A stretch of 64,000 nt of DNA. It comes from Lactococcus hircilactis. Lineage in GTDB: Bacteria > Bacillota > Bacilli > Lactobacillales > Streptococcaceae. The stretch spans positions 99,183-163,182 of the forward strand of contig NZ_WITJ01000006.1 of assembly GCF_009601015.1 (NCBI RefSeq), read 5' to 3'. Shown piece by piece: positions 17,682 through 28,547 of this stretch (positions are counted from its first letter, which is position 1; each line of letters starts with the position of its first letter). The position numbers and the translations under genes are program-made. Below the pieces are notes generated by a model, which saw only the letters and a program-made list of their open reading frames with translations, was not told where the DNA came from and made no database searches.

Positions 17682-17834
17682 AAAATTTTTAAGTAGATTA
17701 AACCAGTCAAAAGGATCAAAAAACTGACGATTCAAATGGAATATAATAAAAATAACTTTTTCTTTTTAGTCTCTTTTGACCCTATTTGTGTGACATCTTG
17801 GTATAATGAAAGAAAGAATAAAGGAGGAAATCGG

Positions 17835-18584
17835 ATGAAATTAACAGCACTTGGGGTATGGGGAGGCTATCCAACGAGAGACGCAGGGACGACGAGCTAT
17901 CTGTTACAAAGTGAGTCAGGGTATAACTTACTTTTGGACTGTGGCTCAAGAGCAGTGACAGAGCTTGAGCATGAGCTGCAGCCGACACAGCTTGATGCCG
18001 TGATTTTGTCACATTATCATGAAGATCATATCGCTGATCTTGGAGCGCTTCGACAGTATCGGCAGCTCTTTCCTCTTGGAGAAGCTGGATGGGATGGCAT
18101 GATTTTACCAATCTATGGGCATGCTGAAAACGAATATGAATTTTCAAAATTAACGCTTGAGCATGTCACTCAAGGTCATGCTTATGATACTGAAAATGGA
18201 TTAAATCTTGGCCCGTTTGAAATTAGTTTTTTAAAAACAGTTCATCCAGTCACGAATTTTGCCATGCGTATTTTTGAGAAAAAAACAGGTCAAACCATTG
18301 TTTATACTGGCGATACAGGTTATTTTGATGCGTTAATTGATTTTTCAAAGCATGCGACGATTTTGCTCGCTGACGTTTATTTCTTCAAAGAAAAATCCAA
18401 AATGCCTAATCACTTATCCTCCGTTGAAGCAGGTGAAATTGCACAGCGTGCGGGCGTAAAAAAGCTTATTTTGACACATCTCCCACAATTTGGAGATTTA
18501 AACCTTTTGCAAAAAGAAGCACAAGATGCTGCAGGTTCTGTCAGTGTTGATCTGGCTTACCCTCACGAAAAATGGCAGTTGTAA
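17835..18584 (+). CDS. MBL-fold metallo-hydrolase
   Basis: 249 residues from the ATG at 17835, which has AAGGAGGAAA before it; a longer frame starts at 17736 but lacks a site. The HxHxDH motif reads SHYHEDHIADLG near residue 60, GDTGYF supplies the bridging Asp near 160, and LTHLP the last His near 215. It resembles YhfI-type hydrolases close to RNase Z. An extended -10 TGGTATAAT (17800-17808) drives it. tadA starts 3 nt after its stop. Confidence 0.82.
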   Translation: MKLTALGVWGGYPTRDAGTTSYLLQSESGYNLLLDCGSRAVTELEHELQPTQLDAVILSHYHEDHIADLGALRQYRQLFPLGEAGWDGMILPIYGHAENEYEFSKLTLEHVTQGHAYDTENGLNLGPFEISFLKTVHPVTNFAMRIFEKKTGQTIVYTGDTGYFDALIDFSKHATILLADVYFFKEKSKMPNHLSSVEAGEIAQRAGVKKLILTHLPQFGDLNLLQKEAQDAAGSVSVDLAYPHEKWQL

Positions 18585-18587
18585 GTG

Positions 18588-19073
18588 ATGACAGAAGAAA
18601 AAATTGTATTGACACCAGCTGAAAAAGAATTTTTCATGAATGAAGCACTGATTGAAGCTAAAAAAGCCGCTGATAACGAAGAAGTTCCAATCGGATGTGT
18701 TCTTGTCAGTGCTGACAAAAAAATAATTGCTCGTGCATTCAATCGTAGAGAACTCGATCAGCGCTCAACGCATCATGCAGAGATTTGTGTGATTGATCAA
18801 GCTAATGCGCGCATCGGAAATTGGCGGCTCACAGACTGCGCGCTTTTTGTCACAATTGAACCTTGTGTGATGTGCGCTGGTGCGATTGGATTAGCAAGAA
18901 TTCCACAAGTCTATTTTGGCGCAAGTAACCCAAAATTTGGCGGCACAGTCAGTCTTTATCAGATTCTCACTGATGAGCGACTAAACCATCGCGTCCAAGT
19001 AGAATCAGGGATTTTAGAGGAAAAATGCGCAGAAATTATGCAGACTTTTTTCAGAAATCGCCGCAAAAAGTGA
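18588..19073 (+). CDS. tadA: tRNA(adenine-34) deaminase
   Basis: Makes inosine at the wobble position of tRNA-Arg. 161 residues with the zinc-binding HAE motif (HHAEICVID, about residue 64) and PCVMCAGA near 93. The ATG at 18588 is preferred over the GTG at 18585. A palindrome copy at 18704 encodes LVSADKK between two strands where other TadA proteins have short variable turns. It is followed directly by the SRP RNA gene, as in related bacteria. Confidence 0.92.
   Translation: MTEEKIVLTPAEKEFFMNEALIEAKKAADNEEVPIGCVLVSADKKIIARAFNRRELDQRSTHHAEICVIDQANARIGNWRLTDCALFVTIEPCVMCAGAIGLARIPQVYFGASNPKFGGTVSLYQILTDERLNHRVQVESGILEEKCAEIMQTFFRNRRKK
18704..18717. repeat. iterated palindrome, exact copy
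   Basis: TGTCAGTGCTGACA inside tadA. Confidence 0.9.
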
Positions 19074-19082
19074 CGCAAAAAG

Positions 19083-19110
19083 TTGAAATACCAAAAAATT
19101 ATGATATAAT
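19083..19110 (+). promoter_or_regulatory. promoter of the SRP RNA
   Basis: TTGAAA (19083-19088), 16-nt spacer, TATAAT (19105-19110). Confidence 0.75.
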
Positions 19111-19116
19111 AATGAT

Positions 19117-19190
19117 GGAGCAATAAGTCCCTTACGAAGCGTGTCAGGACCTGACGGTAGCAGCACTAAGTATGTGGCTTATGTGCTCTT
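19117..19190 (+). ncRNA. ffs: signal recognition particle RNA, small bacterial type (4.5S/scRNA)
   Basis: Contains the conserved apical domain GTCAGGACCTGACGGTAGCAGC with the Ffh-binding symmetric loop, and closing arms GAGCA-ATAAG/CTTAT-GTGCTC. The T-run at 19188-19195 is the terminator. It scaffolds Ffh for co-translational targeting. The 5' end is inferred from the promoter. Confidence 0.93.
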
Positions 19191-19317
19191 TTTTTACAAA
19201 TTCCTTTTCAAACCAGCTCTTCTAAAGTTCCAAAATGAGCAATCAAGAATAAATATTGAGTAAGAATTAAATTGGATATTATTTGAAGTACAAAAATTTT
19301 TTTGAATTTCAAAAAAG

Positions 19318-19349
19318 ATGTTGACGTTTTCATTTTTTTGTGGTAAGAT
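19318..19349 (+). promoter_or_regulatory. beta-glucoside operon promoter with catabolite-response (cre) site
   Basis: TTGACG (19321-19326), 17 nt, TAAGAT (19344-19349) with TGG before it. The complement of 19318-19333 reads ATGAAAACGTCAACAT, a near-consensus CcpA site covering the -35 box, so glucose repression is expected. Confidence 0.75.
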
Positions 19350-19367
19350 GAAGATATCTTAAATAGT

Positions 19368-19448
19368 GGCATGTTACTGTTAAGTCAGGCATAACCGAAT
19401 TGAATTGAAAGATGTTTTTCTTTCTCTTTAATTCGGTTTTTTTATTTT
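19368..19448 (+). promoter_or_regulatory. ribonucleic antiterminator (RAT) and overlapping terminator
   Basis: The 29-nt RAT (19368-19396) has the hallmark blocks GTTACTG and CAGGCATAACC. It overlaps the left arm of a terminator AACCGAATT (19393-19401)/AATTCGGTT (19430-19438) followed by T's. Binding of the BglG-type protein encoded at 22774 would block the terminator. Confidence 0.88.
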
Positions 19449-19480
19449 TAACATGTAAAATAATTAAAGGAGATTGTACA

Positions 19481-22764
<3,284 letters not shown>

Positions 22765-22773
22765 GAGTTGATT

Positions 22774-23634
22774 TTGATAAAAATTAAAAAATTAATGAAT
22801 TCAAATGCAGTACTCGCCGTTGATGATGAAGGGAGTGAGTATATTCTTTTAGGAAAAGGAATAGGATACGGTAAAAAAATAGGCAGTGTCATTGAAGAAA
22901 ATACTGTAAATCAAAGATTTATTCCGCTAAAAAATTCAAACCTTAAAGAGTATATGAGCATTCTGGAAGCAATTCCTCCTGAGCTTTTAGAAATTACTCG
23001 GAAAATAGTTTCAATAGCAGAGCAAGAACTTGAAAAACCATTAAATCCGAGTGTCTATTTTATGTTGGGAGATCATTTAAATTTTGCGATTGAACGTTTG
23101 AAAAATAATATTTTTGTAACTAATCGAGTTTTTTGGGAAATAAAAAATTATTATCCAAAAGAATTTAAGATTGGAGAATATTCACTAAAACTTTTAAAAA
23201 AAGAATTTGGCTTATTTTTACCAAAGGAGGAGGCAGCGAATATCGCTTTTCATATCATCAATGCGCAAAACTCAGATGAAAACCAAGCAGATGGTATGAA
23301 TTATGCTAAGTTAATTTCTTCAGTAAATAATCTGATTAGATACAGTGTTCACGGGGAGCTAGACACAGAAAGCATTAATTATCAGCGTTTTATTTCTCAT
23401 TTGAAGTTTTTCGCTGAAAGATTTTTTAACGGAAATCTTTTGAGTGAAGAAAATAATCAATTATTTGAACAAATTACCCTTATGTATCCTAAAGCAACGG
23501 AAATTTCTTTTTTGATAAAGGATCATTTAGAAACCATCTATTCAAAAAAGATTACTATGGATGAAATTACGTATCTCGCGATTCATATTAATCGTTTGTT
23601 AAATAGTCAAAAAATAGATGGTTTTAATAAATAA
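22774..23634 (+). CDS. BglG/LicT family transcription antiterminator
   Basis: About 286 residues: an RNA-binding domain (1-60, with NSNAVLAVDDEGSEYILLGKGIGYGKK) and two PRD domains whose histidines, such as GDHLNFAIERL and HLETIY, are PTS phosphorylation sites. I choose the TTG at 22774, 6 nt after AGGAG; an ATG follows at 22798. It should bind the RAT at 19368 when substrate is transported. It is the last gene of the operon, an autoregulatory arrangement. Confidence 0.88.
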   Translation: MIKIKKLMNSNAVLAVDDEGSEYILLGKGIGYGKKIGSVIEENTVNQRFIPLKNSNLKEYMSILEAIPPELLEITRKIVSIAEQELEKPLNPSVYFMLGDHLNFAIERLKNNIFVTNRVFWEIKNYYPKEFKIGEYSLKLLKKEFGLFLPKEEAANIAFHIINAQNSDENQADGMNYAKLISSVNNLIRYSVHGELDTESINYQRFISHLKFFAERFFNGNLLSEENNQLFEQITLMYPKATEISFLIKDHLETIYSKKITMDEITYLAIHINRLLNSQKIDGFNK

Positions 23635-23652
23635 TTTCTAAGTTAGCCAGGA

Positions 23653-23713
23653 GCTGTATCCGTCAGTGCTGGTGTGAAACTCACTGCTCTAGCACTGACG
23701 GATACTATGCAGC
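23653..23713. repeat. long hairpin built from two half-palindromes
   Basis: A perfect 14-bp stem TATCCGTCAGTGCT (23657-23670)/AGCACTGACGGATA (23691-23704) with a 20-nt loop, continued by GCTG/CAGC beyond a 5-nt bulge. Each arm carries the GTCAGTGCT core of the genome-wide palindrome. No T-run follows, so it is not a classical terminator. Confidence 0.75.
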
Positions 23714-23804
23714 AATCAAAGCCAATTAAAAAACAGTTATGCAGGTTTTCGTAAAGTGAAAATCAAAATCAGTATTTTTCATTTCACAAGCAAAAAAATC
23801 TCAT

Positions 23805-23841
23805 ATCAAAAACCTGATTTCATCAAAAAATCAGGTTTTTT
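23805..23841. terminator. bidirectional terminator after the Rgg-type gene
   Basis: AAAAACCTGATTT paired with AAATCAGGTTTTT around a short loop; serves the minus-strand regulator gene. Confidence 0.8.
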
Positions 23842-23854
23842 TCATCAAAATATA

Positions 23855-24739
23855 TCATATGTGATATTTGTTTTTGTAAATTTCAACTTCATTTTTCATG
23901 ATGTCAGCTAATTTAAAGCATCCCAATGTTTCAAAAGCGGCAATACACCTTTGGACTTTCTCTAATCGTTCAGGATTTTGTGGCGTCTCGCAAAATTGAA
24001 GTAATGCGCTGTGATATTCTAATCCAGCACGATCATAAAGATTTAAGTCAGAGCTGATATGTGTTTCCAAATAATTCAACCAGCCCTGAACAGGAGAAAA
24101 ATGCTCGGTTTCAATAAAGTGACTGATTGTATTTAATAAAGCCAAATTAATTTCTTGTTGTGTTCGTTTGGAGACAATATTTTGATGTTTTGGATAAATC
24201 ATTTGATTTACTAATGCTCTAGCTTGTACATCACTAAAAATCTCAGTGGTATTTGAAAATAACCACGCTTCATAAAAACTCCATTCCTTTATTCCACTCA
24301 AATAATTTACTAAAAATTGAATTTCATTTTTTGAGATTTGATAGTTGGGATTAAGACGATGGAGTGCCGCTTTAATATCAATCACATTGAGTTGATAACG
24401 TTGATTTTCTAAGTGCTTCGATTGTTTTTCTATCGCTTCTTTCAGTAAATATTCTAGTTTAGACGTATTTTTATTCCAAAACGCTTGACCGACTTGTCGA
24501 TTGAAAAAAATATTTTCATGATGGAGAAGTGCGATTTCAGAGCGTGTCCGTTCATATTCTTCTACTGAAATGTTGATGGAATCAAGTAAGAAAAAGAGCT
24601 TTTCTACTGAAATCATTGATTTTCCAGCTTCGAATTTTAAAAGTTGTGGATAAGAGATGTGCTCACCCGCTAAAGCTTTTGCTTCAATATTTTTTGATTG
24701 ACGCAGTCTTTTCAGCGCAAGTCCAAAGGATTGATCCAT
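23855..24739 (-). CDS. Rgg/MutR family transcriptional regulator
   Basis: About 294 residues from MDQSFGLALKRLR. The N-terminal XRE-type helix-turn-helix (about 5-65, ISYPQLLKFEAGKSMISVEK) is followed by a helical repeat domain, the Rgg arrangement. Rgg proteins often sense short secreted peptides. I searched the flanks by eye for a short hydrophobic peptide gene and saw none. It is divergent from the HD and MFS genes and may control them. The ATG at 24739 is preferred because GAGAGG lies upstream. Confidence 0.8.
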   Translation of the reverse strand: MDQSFGLALKRLRQSKNIEAKALAGEHISYPQLLKFEAGKSMISVEKLFFLLDSINISVEEYERTRSEIALLHHENIFFNRQVGQAFWNKNTSKLEYLLKEAIEKQSKHLENQRYQLNVIDIKAALHRLNPNYQISKNEIQFLVNYLSGIKEWSFYEAWLFSNTTEIFSDVQARALVNQMIYPKHQNIVSKRTQQEINLALLNTISHFIETEHFSPVQGWLNYLETHISSDLNLYDRAGLEYHSALLQFCETPQNPERLEKVQRCIAAFETLGCFKLADIMKNEVEIYKNKYHI

Positions 24740-24850
24740 CTGTTTTGTTCCTCTCATATCTGATATTTTTTGATCTCATTTTTATTGAATCTCCGAGTGA
24801 CATGTATTATTATACCACTATCAACAGCAGTTGAAAAAATTTATAAATAA
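24740..24850. promoter_or_regulatory. divergent intergenic region
   Basis: About 110 bp between the Rgg-type gene and the HD gene, holding TATTATTATA near 24815 and the left copy of a 42-bp direct repeat (from 24838). Confidence 0.4.
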
Positions 24851-25470
24851 ATGAGGAACATCATGAAAAAAATTGAAAAACAGGTGGATTTTATAAGCGA
24901 ACTTGAAAAGTTAAAAATTGTGACAAGACATAATAAAACGTTAGACGATAGATTTGAAAATAGTGCGGAGCATTCGTGGCAAAGTGCAATCACAGCAGTT
25001 ATTTTAGAAGAATATTTTCCGATAACACTAGATATGGAAAAAGTAATGAAAATGTTACTTATCCATGATTTAGGGGAAATTTATGCAGGAGATACTTGGC
25101 TTTATGATGACAAAGGAAAAAAATACGCGCATGAAAAAGAATACTCTTCAATTCACAAAAGTTTAGGAATACTTCCTCAAAAACAAGCGCAAGTTTTGCA
25201 ACAATTATGGTTAGAATTTGAAACTGGAAATAGCCCAGAAGCAAGATATGGACGGGTGATAGATGCGTTAATTCCACTGATTAATCATTTAGTGATATCG
25301 AAAAAAAATTATAATCCAGATCAATTAAGTACGGAAATGGTTTTAAAAAAGAAAAAATTTATCGAGAATGAATCTCAAGAGTTGTGGAATCTTGTCTTAA
25401 AACTTATCGCATTAAGTGTCAAAAAGGGAATTTATAAATAAGAGAGGAACATCATGAAAAAAATTGAAAA
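24838..25470 (+). repeat. 42-bp direct repeats flanking the HD-domain gene
   Basis: Copies at 24838-24879 and 25429-25470, identical at 40 of 42 positions, spaced 591 bp. Each spans a gene end (ATTTATAAATAA), a ribosome-binding site (GAGGAACATC) and a start encoding MKKIEK. Confidence 0.9.
24863..25441 (+). CDS. HD domain phosphohydrolase, YfbR/HDDC2-like
   Basis: About 192 residues. Metal ligands are visible in NSAEHSWQSA (about residue 34) and LLIHDLGEIYAGDTW (about 65-79), the signature of HDDC2/YfbR-type 5'-deoxynucleotidases. The ATG at 24863 has GAGG before it; another in-frame ATG at 24851 lacks one. The gene lies within direct repeats, and its first codons match those of the following MFS gene. 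Confidence 0.8.
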   Translation: MKKIEKQVDFISELEKLKIVTRHNKTLDDRFENSAEHSWQSAITAVILEEYFPITLDMEKVMKMLLIHDLGEIYAGDTWLYDDKGKKYAHEKEYSSIHKSLGILPQKQAQVLQQLWLEFETGNSPEARYGRVIDALIPLINHLVISKKNYNPDQLSTEMVLKKKKFIENESQELWNLVLKLIALSVKKGIYK

Positions 25471-26659
25471 GAAAAATGCAAGTGTATTGATCACAAGCAG
25501 TAGTATTTCAAGAGCAGGGGATATTTTATTTGATTATGCGAGTAATACTTTTTTAGCGAGCATTAATCGTCATTCACTGATGCTTGTGGGAATTTATCAA
25601 ACACTAGAAAATATGATCAGTGTTATCTTCAATCTTTTTGGAGGTGTGATTGCTGATCGTTTTCGAAGAAAACGGATCTTAATTCTCACTGACTTTTTCA
25701 GTGGATTGACCTGTTTAGTGGCGGCACTCATCAATGTGAGTCACATCTTAATTTTTGCCATCATTGGTGGCACTGTTGTTTTATCGTTGTTGAGTTCATT
25801 TTCAAATCCAGCTTATAAAGCGATCACTAAAGAAAGTGTTGAAAAAGAGACAATCGCAGAACTTAATTCCAATTTGCAAACGGCAAGTATGATTATGAAA
25901 ATCTTTATTCCACTTGTTTCTGTAGGAATTTATCATATTATTGGGATTCATGGAGCGCTTGCTTTAGATGCTGTGTCATTCTTTATTTCTGCAAGCATTG
26001 TTTTGCTTATTTCTCCCATCATTGAAGAAGTAAAAATGCGTGAAAAATTTTCATTTTCGTTAATTTTTAAAGATCTTGCGAGTGGTTTTACTTATCTTTT
26101 TCACAAGAAGCGTATTTTTATTTTGATTATTTTAGCTGCTTTTGTCAATTTTTTTCTTGCTGCTTATAATCTTCTTTTGCCTTTTGGAAATCAAATGTTT
26201 CCAAAAATTATAGGAAATATTTATGGAAGTTATCTCACAGCAGAAGCAGTAGGCGGAATTATTGGTGCAGTCATCAGTGGAAAAATCAATAAAAAAATGG
26301 ATGTGAATCAACTCATGTTGTATCTTGGAATTTCAGGAATTTCACTCGGATTAGCTCCAGTGTTTTATCACATTTATCCGACACTATATCTCCTTGTCCT
26401 TTCTCCTGCACTTTTTAATCTTTTTTTAGCACTTTTTAATATTCAATTTTTTTCTTTTGTTCAAAGAGAAGTTGAGAGTGAATTTTTGGGACGCGTTTTT
26501 GGGATTATTTTTACAGTGGCTATTTTATTTATGCCTCTTGGAACACTCCTTTTTACACTACTTTTAACGCCAAGCTTTGAATATAATTTTCTTTTTGTTG
26601 GCATGGGAATATTAATTTTATCCATTTTGTTTACAAAAATATACCAGAAGTATGCTTAA
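25454..26659 (+). CDS. MFS transporter
   Basis: 401 residues, about 12 membrane helices, with the MFS loop motif GGVIADRFRRKRIL near residue 60. It belongs to the MFS_3/EntS-like exporter group. Many proteins of this type expel antimicrobials or siderophores, but the substrate here is unknown. Twelve nt separate it from the HD gene, so both are probably one transcript, possibly under the neighbouring Rgg-type regulator. Confidence 0.85.
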   Translation: MKKIEKKNASVLITSSSISRAGDILFDYASNTFLASINRHSLMLVGIYQTLENMISVIFNLFGGVIADRFRRKRILILTDFFSGLTCLVAALINVSHILIFAIIGGTVVLSLLSSFSNPAYKAITKESVEKETIAELNSNLQTASMIMKIFIPLVSVGIYHIIGIHGALALDAVSFFISASIVLLISPIIEEVKMREKFSFSLIFKDLASGFTYLFHKKRIFILIILAAFVNFFLAAYNLLLPFGNQMFPKIIGNIYGSYLTAEAVGGIIGAVISGKINKKMDVNQLMLYLGISGISLGLAPVFYHIYPTLYLLVLSPALFNLFLALFNIQFFSFVQREVESEFLGRVFGIIFTVAILFMPLGTLLFTLLLTPSFEYNFLFVGMGILILSILFTKIYQKYA

Positions 26660-26748
26660 ATTTTACAATCATACAAAAGAAGGTTTGAAAAATCAGTAAA
26701 ATTAAGGTAAAATAGTATTATCTATTTGGAATTAAAGAAAGGCTCTTC

Positions 26749-27723
26749 ATGTCGTATTCAAATTTGAAGTTGTTTGCACTCTCTTCTAACAAAGAACTGG
26801 CCCAAAAAGTAGCTAGAGAAATTGGAATTGAGTTAGGAAAAGCGACCATTAGAACATATTCTGATGGCGAAACGGAAATACATATTGATGAAAGTGTCCG
26901 CGGAGAGCATGTCTTCGTCCTTCAATCAACCAGTGCTCCAGTAAATGAAAATTTAATGGAACTCTTGATTATGATGGATACTTTGCGTCGCGCAAGTGCT
27001 GCCTCAATCAATATCGTAATGCCTTATTATGGCTACGCTCGCCAAGATCGTAAAGCAAGAGCACGTGAACCCATTACGTCTAAACTTGTTGCAAATATGG
27101 TTCAAATTGCTGGAGCTGATCGCTTAATTACATTTGATCTTCACGCACCGCAAATTCAGGGATTCTTTAATATTCCAGTGGATCATTTGATGGGATCTCC
27201 ATTGATTGCGGATTACTTTAAGCGCAATTTTGTTGCTGCTGGAGATGATGTTGTCGTGGTTTCACCAGACCACGGTGGAGTTGGACGTGCTCGGAAATTA
27301 GCTTCATTTTTAAAAACACCACTTGCCATTATTGACAAACGTCGTCCACGGGCAAATGTTGCTGAAATTATGAATATTATCGGGGACGTGAAAGGCAAAA
27401 AATGTATCTTGATTGATGATATGATTGATACAGCTGGAACGATCACATTAGCAGCAAACGCACTCAAAGCGTTGGGGGCAACAGAAGTTTATGCTTCATG
27501 TACACATGCTGTATTGTCTGGCCCAGCAATCGAAAGAATTGAGAAGTCAGCGATTACAAAGTTGGTTGTTCTTGATACGATTGAAATCCCTAAAGCGCGC
27601 AAAAGCGATAAAATTGTGCAACTTTCAATTGCTAATTTACTTGCGGATGCAATCATTCGGATTCATGAAAAACGTCCGTTGTCTCCTTTATACGAACTTC
27701 GTCGTCCATCAGAGAACATTTAA
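26749..27723 (+). CDS. prs: ribose-phosphate pyrophosphokinase
   Basis: Makes PRPP from ribose 5-phosphate and ATP for nucleotides, histidine and tryptophan. 324 residues with the catalytic flexible-loop region [14 protein letters not shown] (about 101-114) and the PRPP-binding [13 protein letters not shown] near 222-234. It has a TAAAAT -10 region near 26706 and an AAAGG site. It ends at a strong terminator. Confidence 0.95.
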   Translation: MSYSNLKLFALSSNKELAQKVAREIGIELGKATIRTYSDGETEIHIDESVRGEHVFVLQSTSAPVNENLMELLIMMDTLRRASAASINIVMPYYGYARQDRKARAREPITSKLVANMVQIAGADRLITFDLHAPQIQGFFNIPVDHLMGSPLIADYFKRNFVAAGDDVVVVSPDHGGVGRARKLASFLKTPLAIIDKRRPRANVAEIMNIIGDVKGKKCILIDDMIDTAGTITLAANALKALGATEVYASCTHAVLSGPAIERIEKSAITKLVVLDTIEIPKARKSDKIVQLSIANLLADAIIRIHEKRPLSPLYELRRPSENI

Positions 27724-27753
27724 TCACTGATGAGAAAACAAAAAAGTCCATTC

Positions 27754-27776
27754 AAGCGACCGTTGGTCGCTTTTTT
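27754..27776 (+). terminator. terminator of prs
   Basis: AAGCGACC, loop GTT, GGTCGCTT, then T's. Confidence 0.92.
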
Positions 27777-27782
27777 AAAAAA

Positions 27783-28466
27783 ATGAAAACTAATGAAATT
27801 TTAAAGATTCAAGAACTCTATGAAAATGTAGATCAAAACCTTCTTAATGAACGAGAAAAAAAGCTATTAAAACTATTAAATATGGATCAAACACGGGCGT
27901 TATTTGATGAATTAAAAGATGGAAAATATCGGATCATTCAATTTAAAACGGCTTCTTTTGAAGAACTCGCGCAGAGTTTGAAAATGATCCTTCCAGAGCT
28001 TGAACAGATTGATTTTAATCAGCATTTTGTTATTGAGCGATGGTCTAATGAAACGCTGAGTAAATCAGAGCTTTTTGATGTGTTTCAAACATTATCTCAA
28101 GATATGGGAATTATGATTTCTGCTTTTGTCGGAATTTTTGTAGAGCAAGAAGAATTGGGAGCACTTTTTGAAGAAGAGCGCGCGGCGTTTTCTGAGAATA
28201 AAACGTTCAGTGAATATTTATTTTCAACAGTGCTTTCCTTATCAAAAAGTCAAACGTTACATCAACTTAAAATCCAATTGCATGAGCATCCAGAAGATCA
28301 ATTGATTGTTAAAAGTCTTTATGAAACTTCTGGAAATCAGGCTGCGGCTGCTAAACTCTTATTTGTTCATCGAAACACTTTGCTCAATAAAATTAAAAAA
28401 TTTGAGAAGTTTTATGGTTTAGAACTCAGTGGTAGTGATCTTGTTTTGGCATATCACTTGTTGTAA
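27783..28466 (+). CDS. PucR/CdaR-like regulator with C-terminal HTH
   Basis: 227 residues. The last 60 form the PucR-type helix-turn-helix (SGNQAAAAKLLFVHRNTLLNKI), which binds DNA; the N-terminal part is helical and unassigned. The ATG lies 7 nt beyond the T-run of the prs terminator and has no ribosome-binding site, so translation depends on readthrough or an unusual start. The target genes are unknown; leuS follows after 81 nt with its own TATAAT. Confidence 0.75.
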   Translation: MKTNEILKIQELYENVDQNLLNEREKKLLKLLNMDQTRALFDELKDGKYRIIQFKTASFEELAQSLKMILPELEQIDFNQHFVIERWSNETLSKSELFDVFQTLSQDMGIMISAFVGIFVEQEELGALFEEERAAFSENKTFSEYLFSTVLSLSKSQTLHQLKIQLHEHPEDQLIVKSLYETSGNQAAAAKLLFVHRNTLLNKIKKFEKFYGLELSGSDLVLAYHLL

Positions 28467-28503
28467 GTTTGTAAGAATTACTGGAAATCACAGCTTTTTT
28501 TGT

Positions 28504-28509
28504 TATAAT
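28504..28509 (+). promoter_or_regulatory. -10 box for leuS
   Basis: Extended -10 TGTTATAAT. The 5' leader is about 30 nt, too short for a T-box, so leuS is not tRNA-regulated here. Confidence 0.55.
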
Positions 28510-28547
28510 ATTATTATCGAAATAATCAGAAAATTAAAGGATAAAAA

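Noticed and set aside
19412..19480. N-terminal extension of the PTS gene
   Set aside because: The frame runs through the terminator T-run; the ATG at 19481 has AAAGGAG.
23640..23855. Small peptide gene for the Rgg-type regulator
   Set aside because: No short ORF with SD and hydrophobic C-terminus on either strand in the flanks I checked.
28467..28547. T-box riboswitch for leuS
   Set aside because: The leader is about 30 nt and has no T-box sequence.
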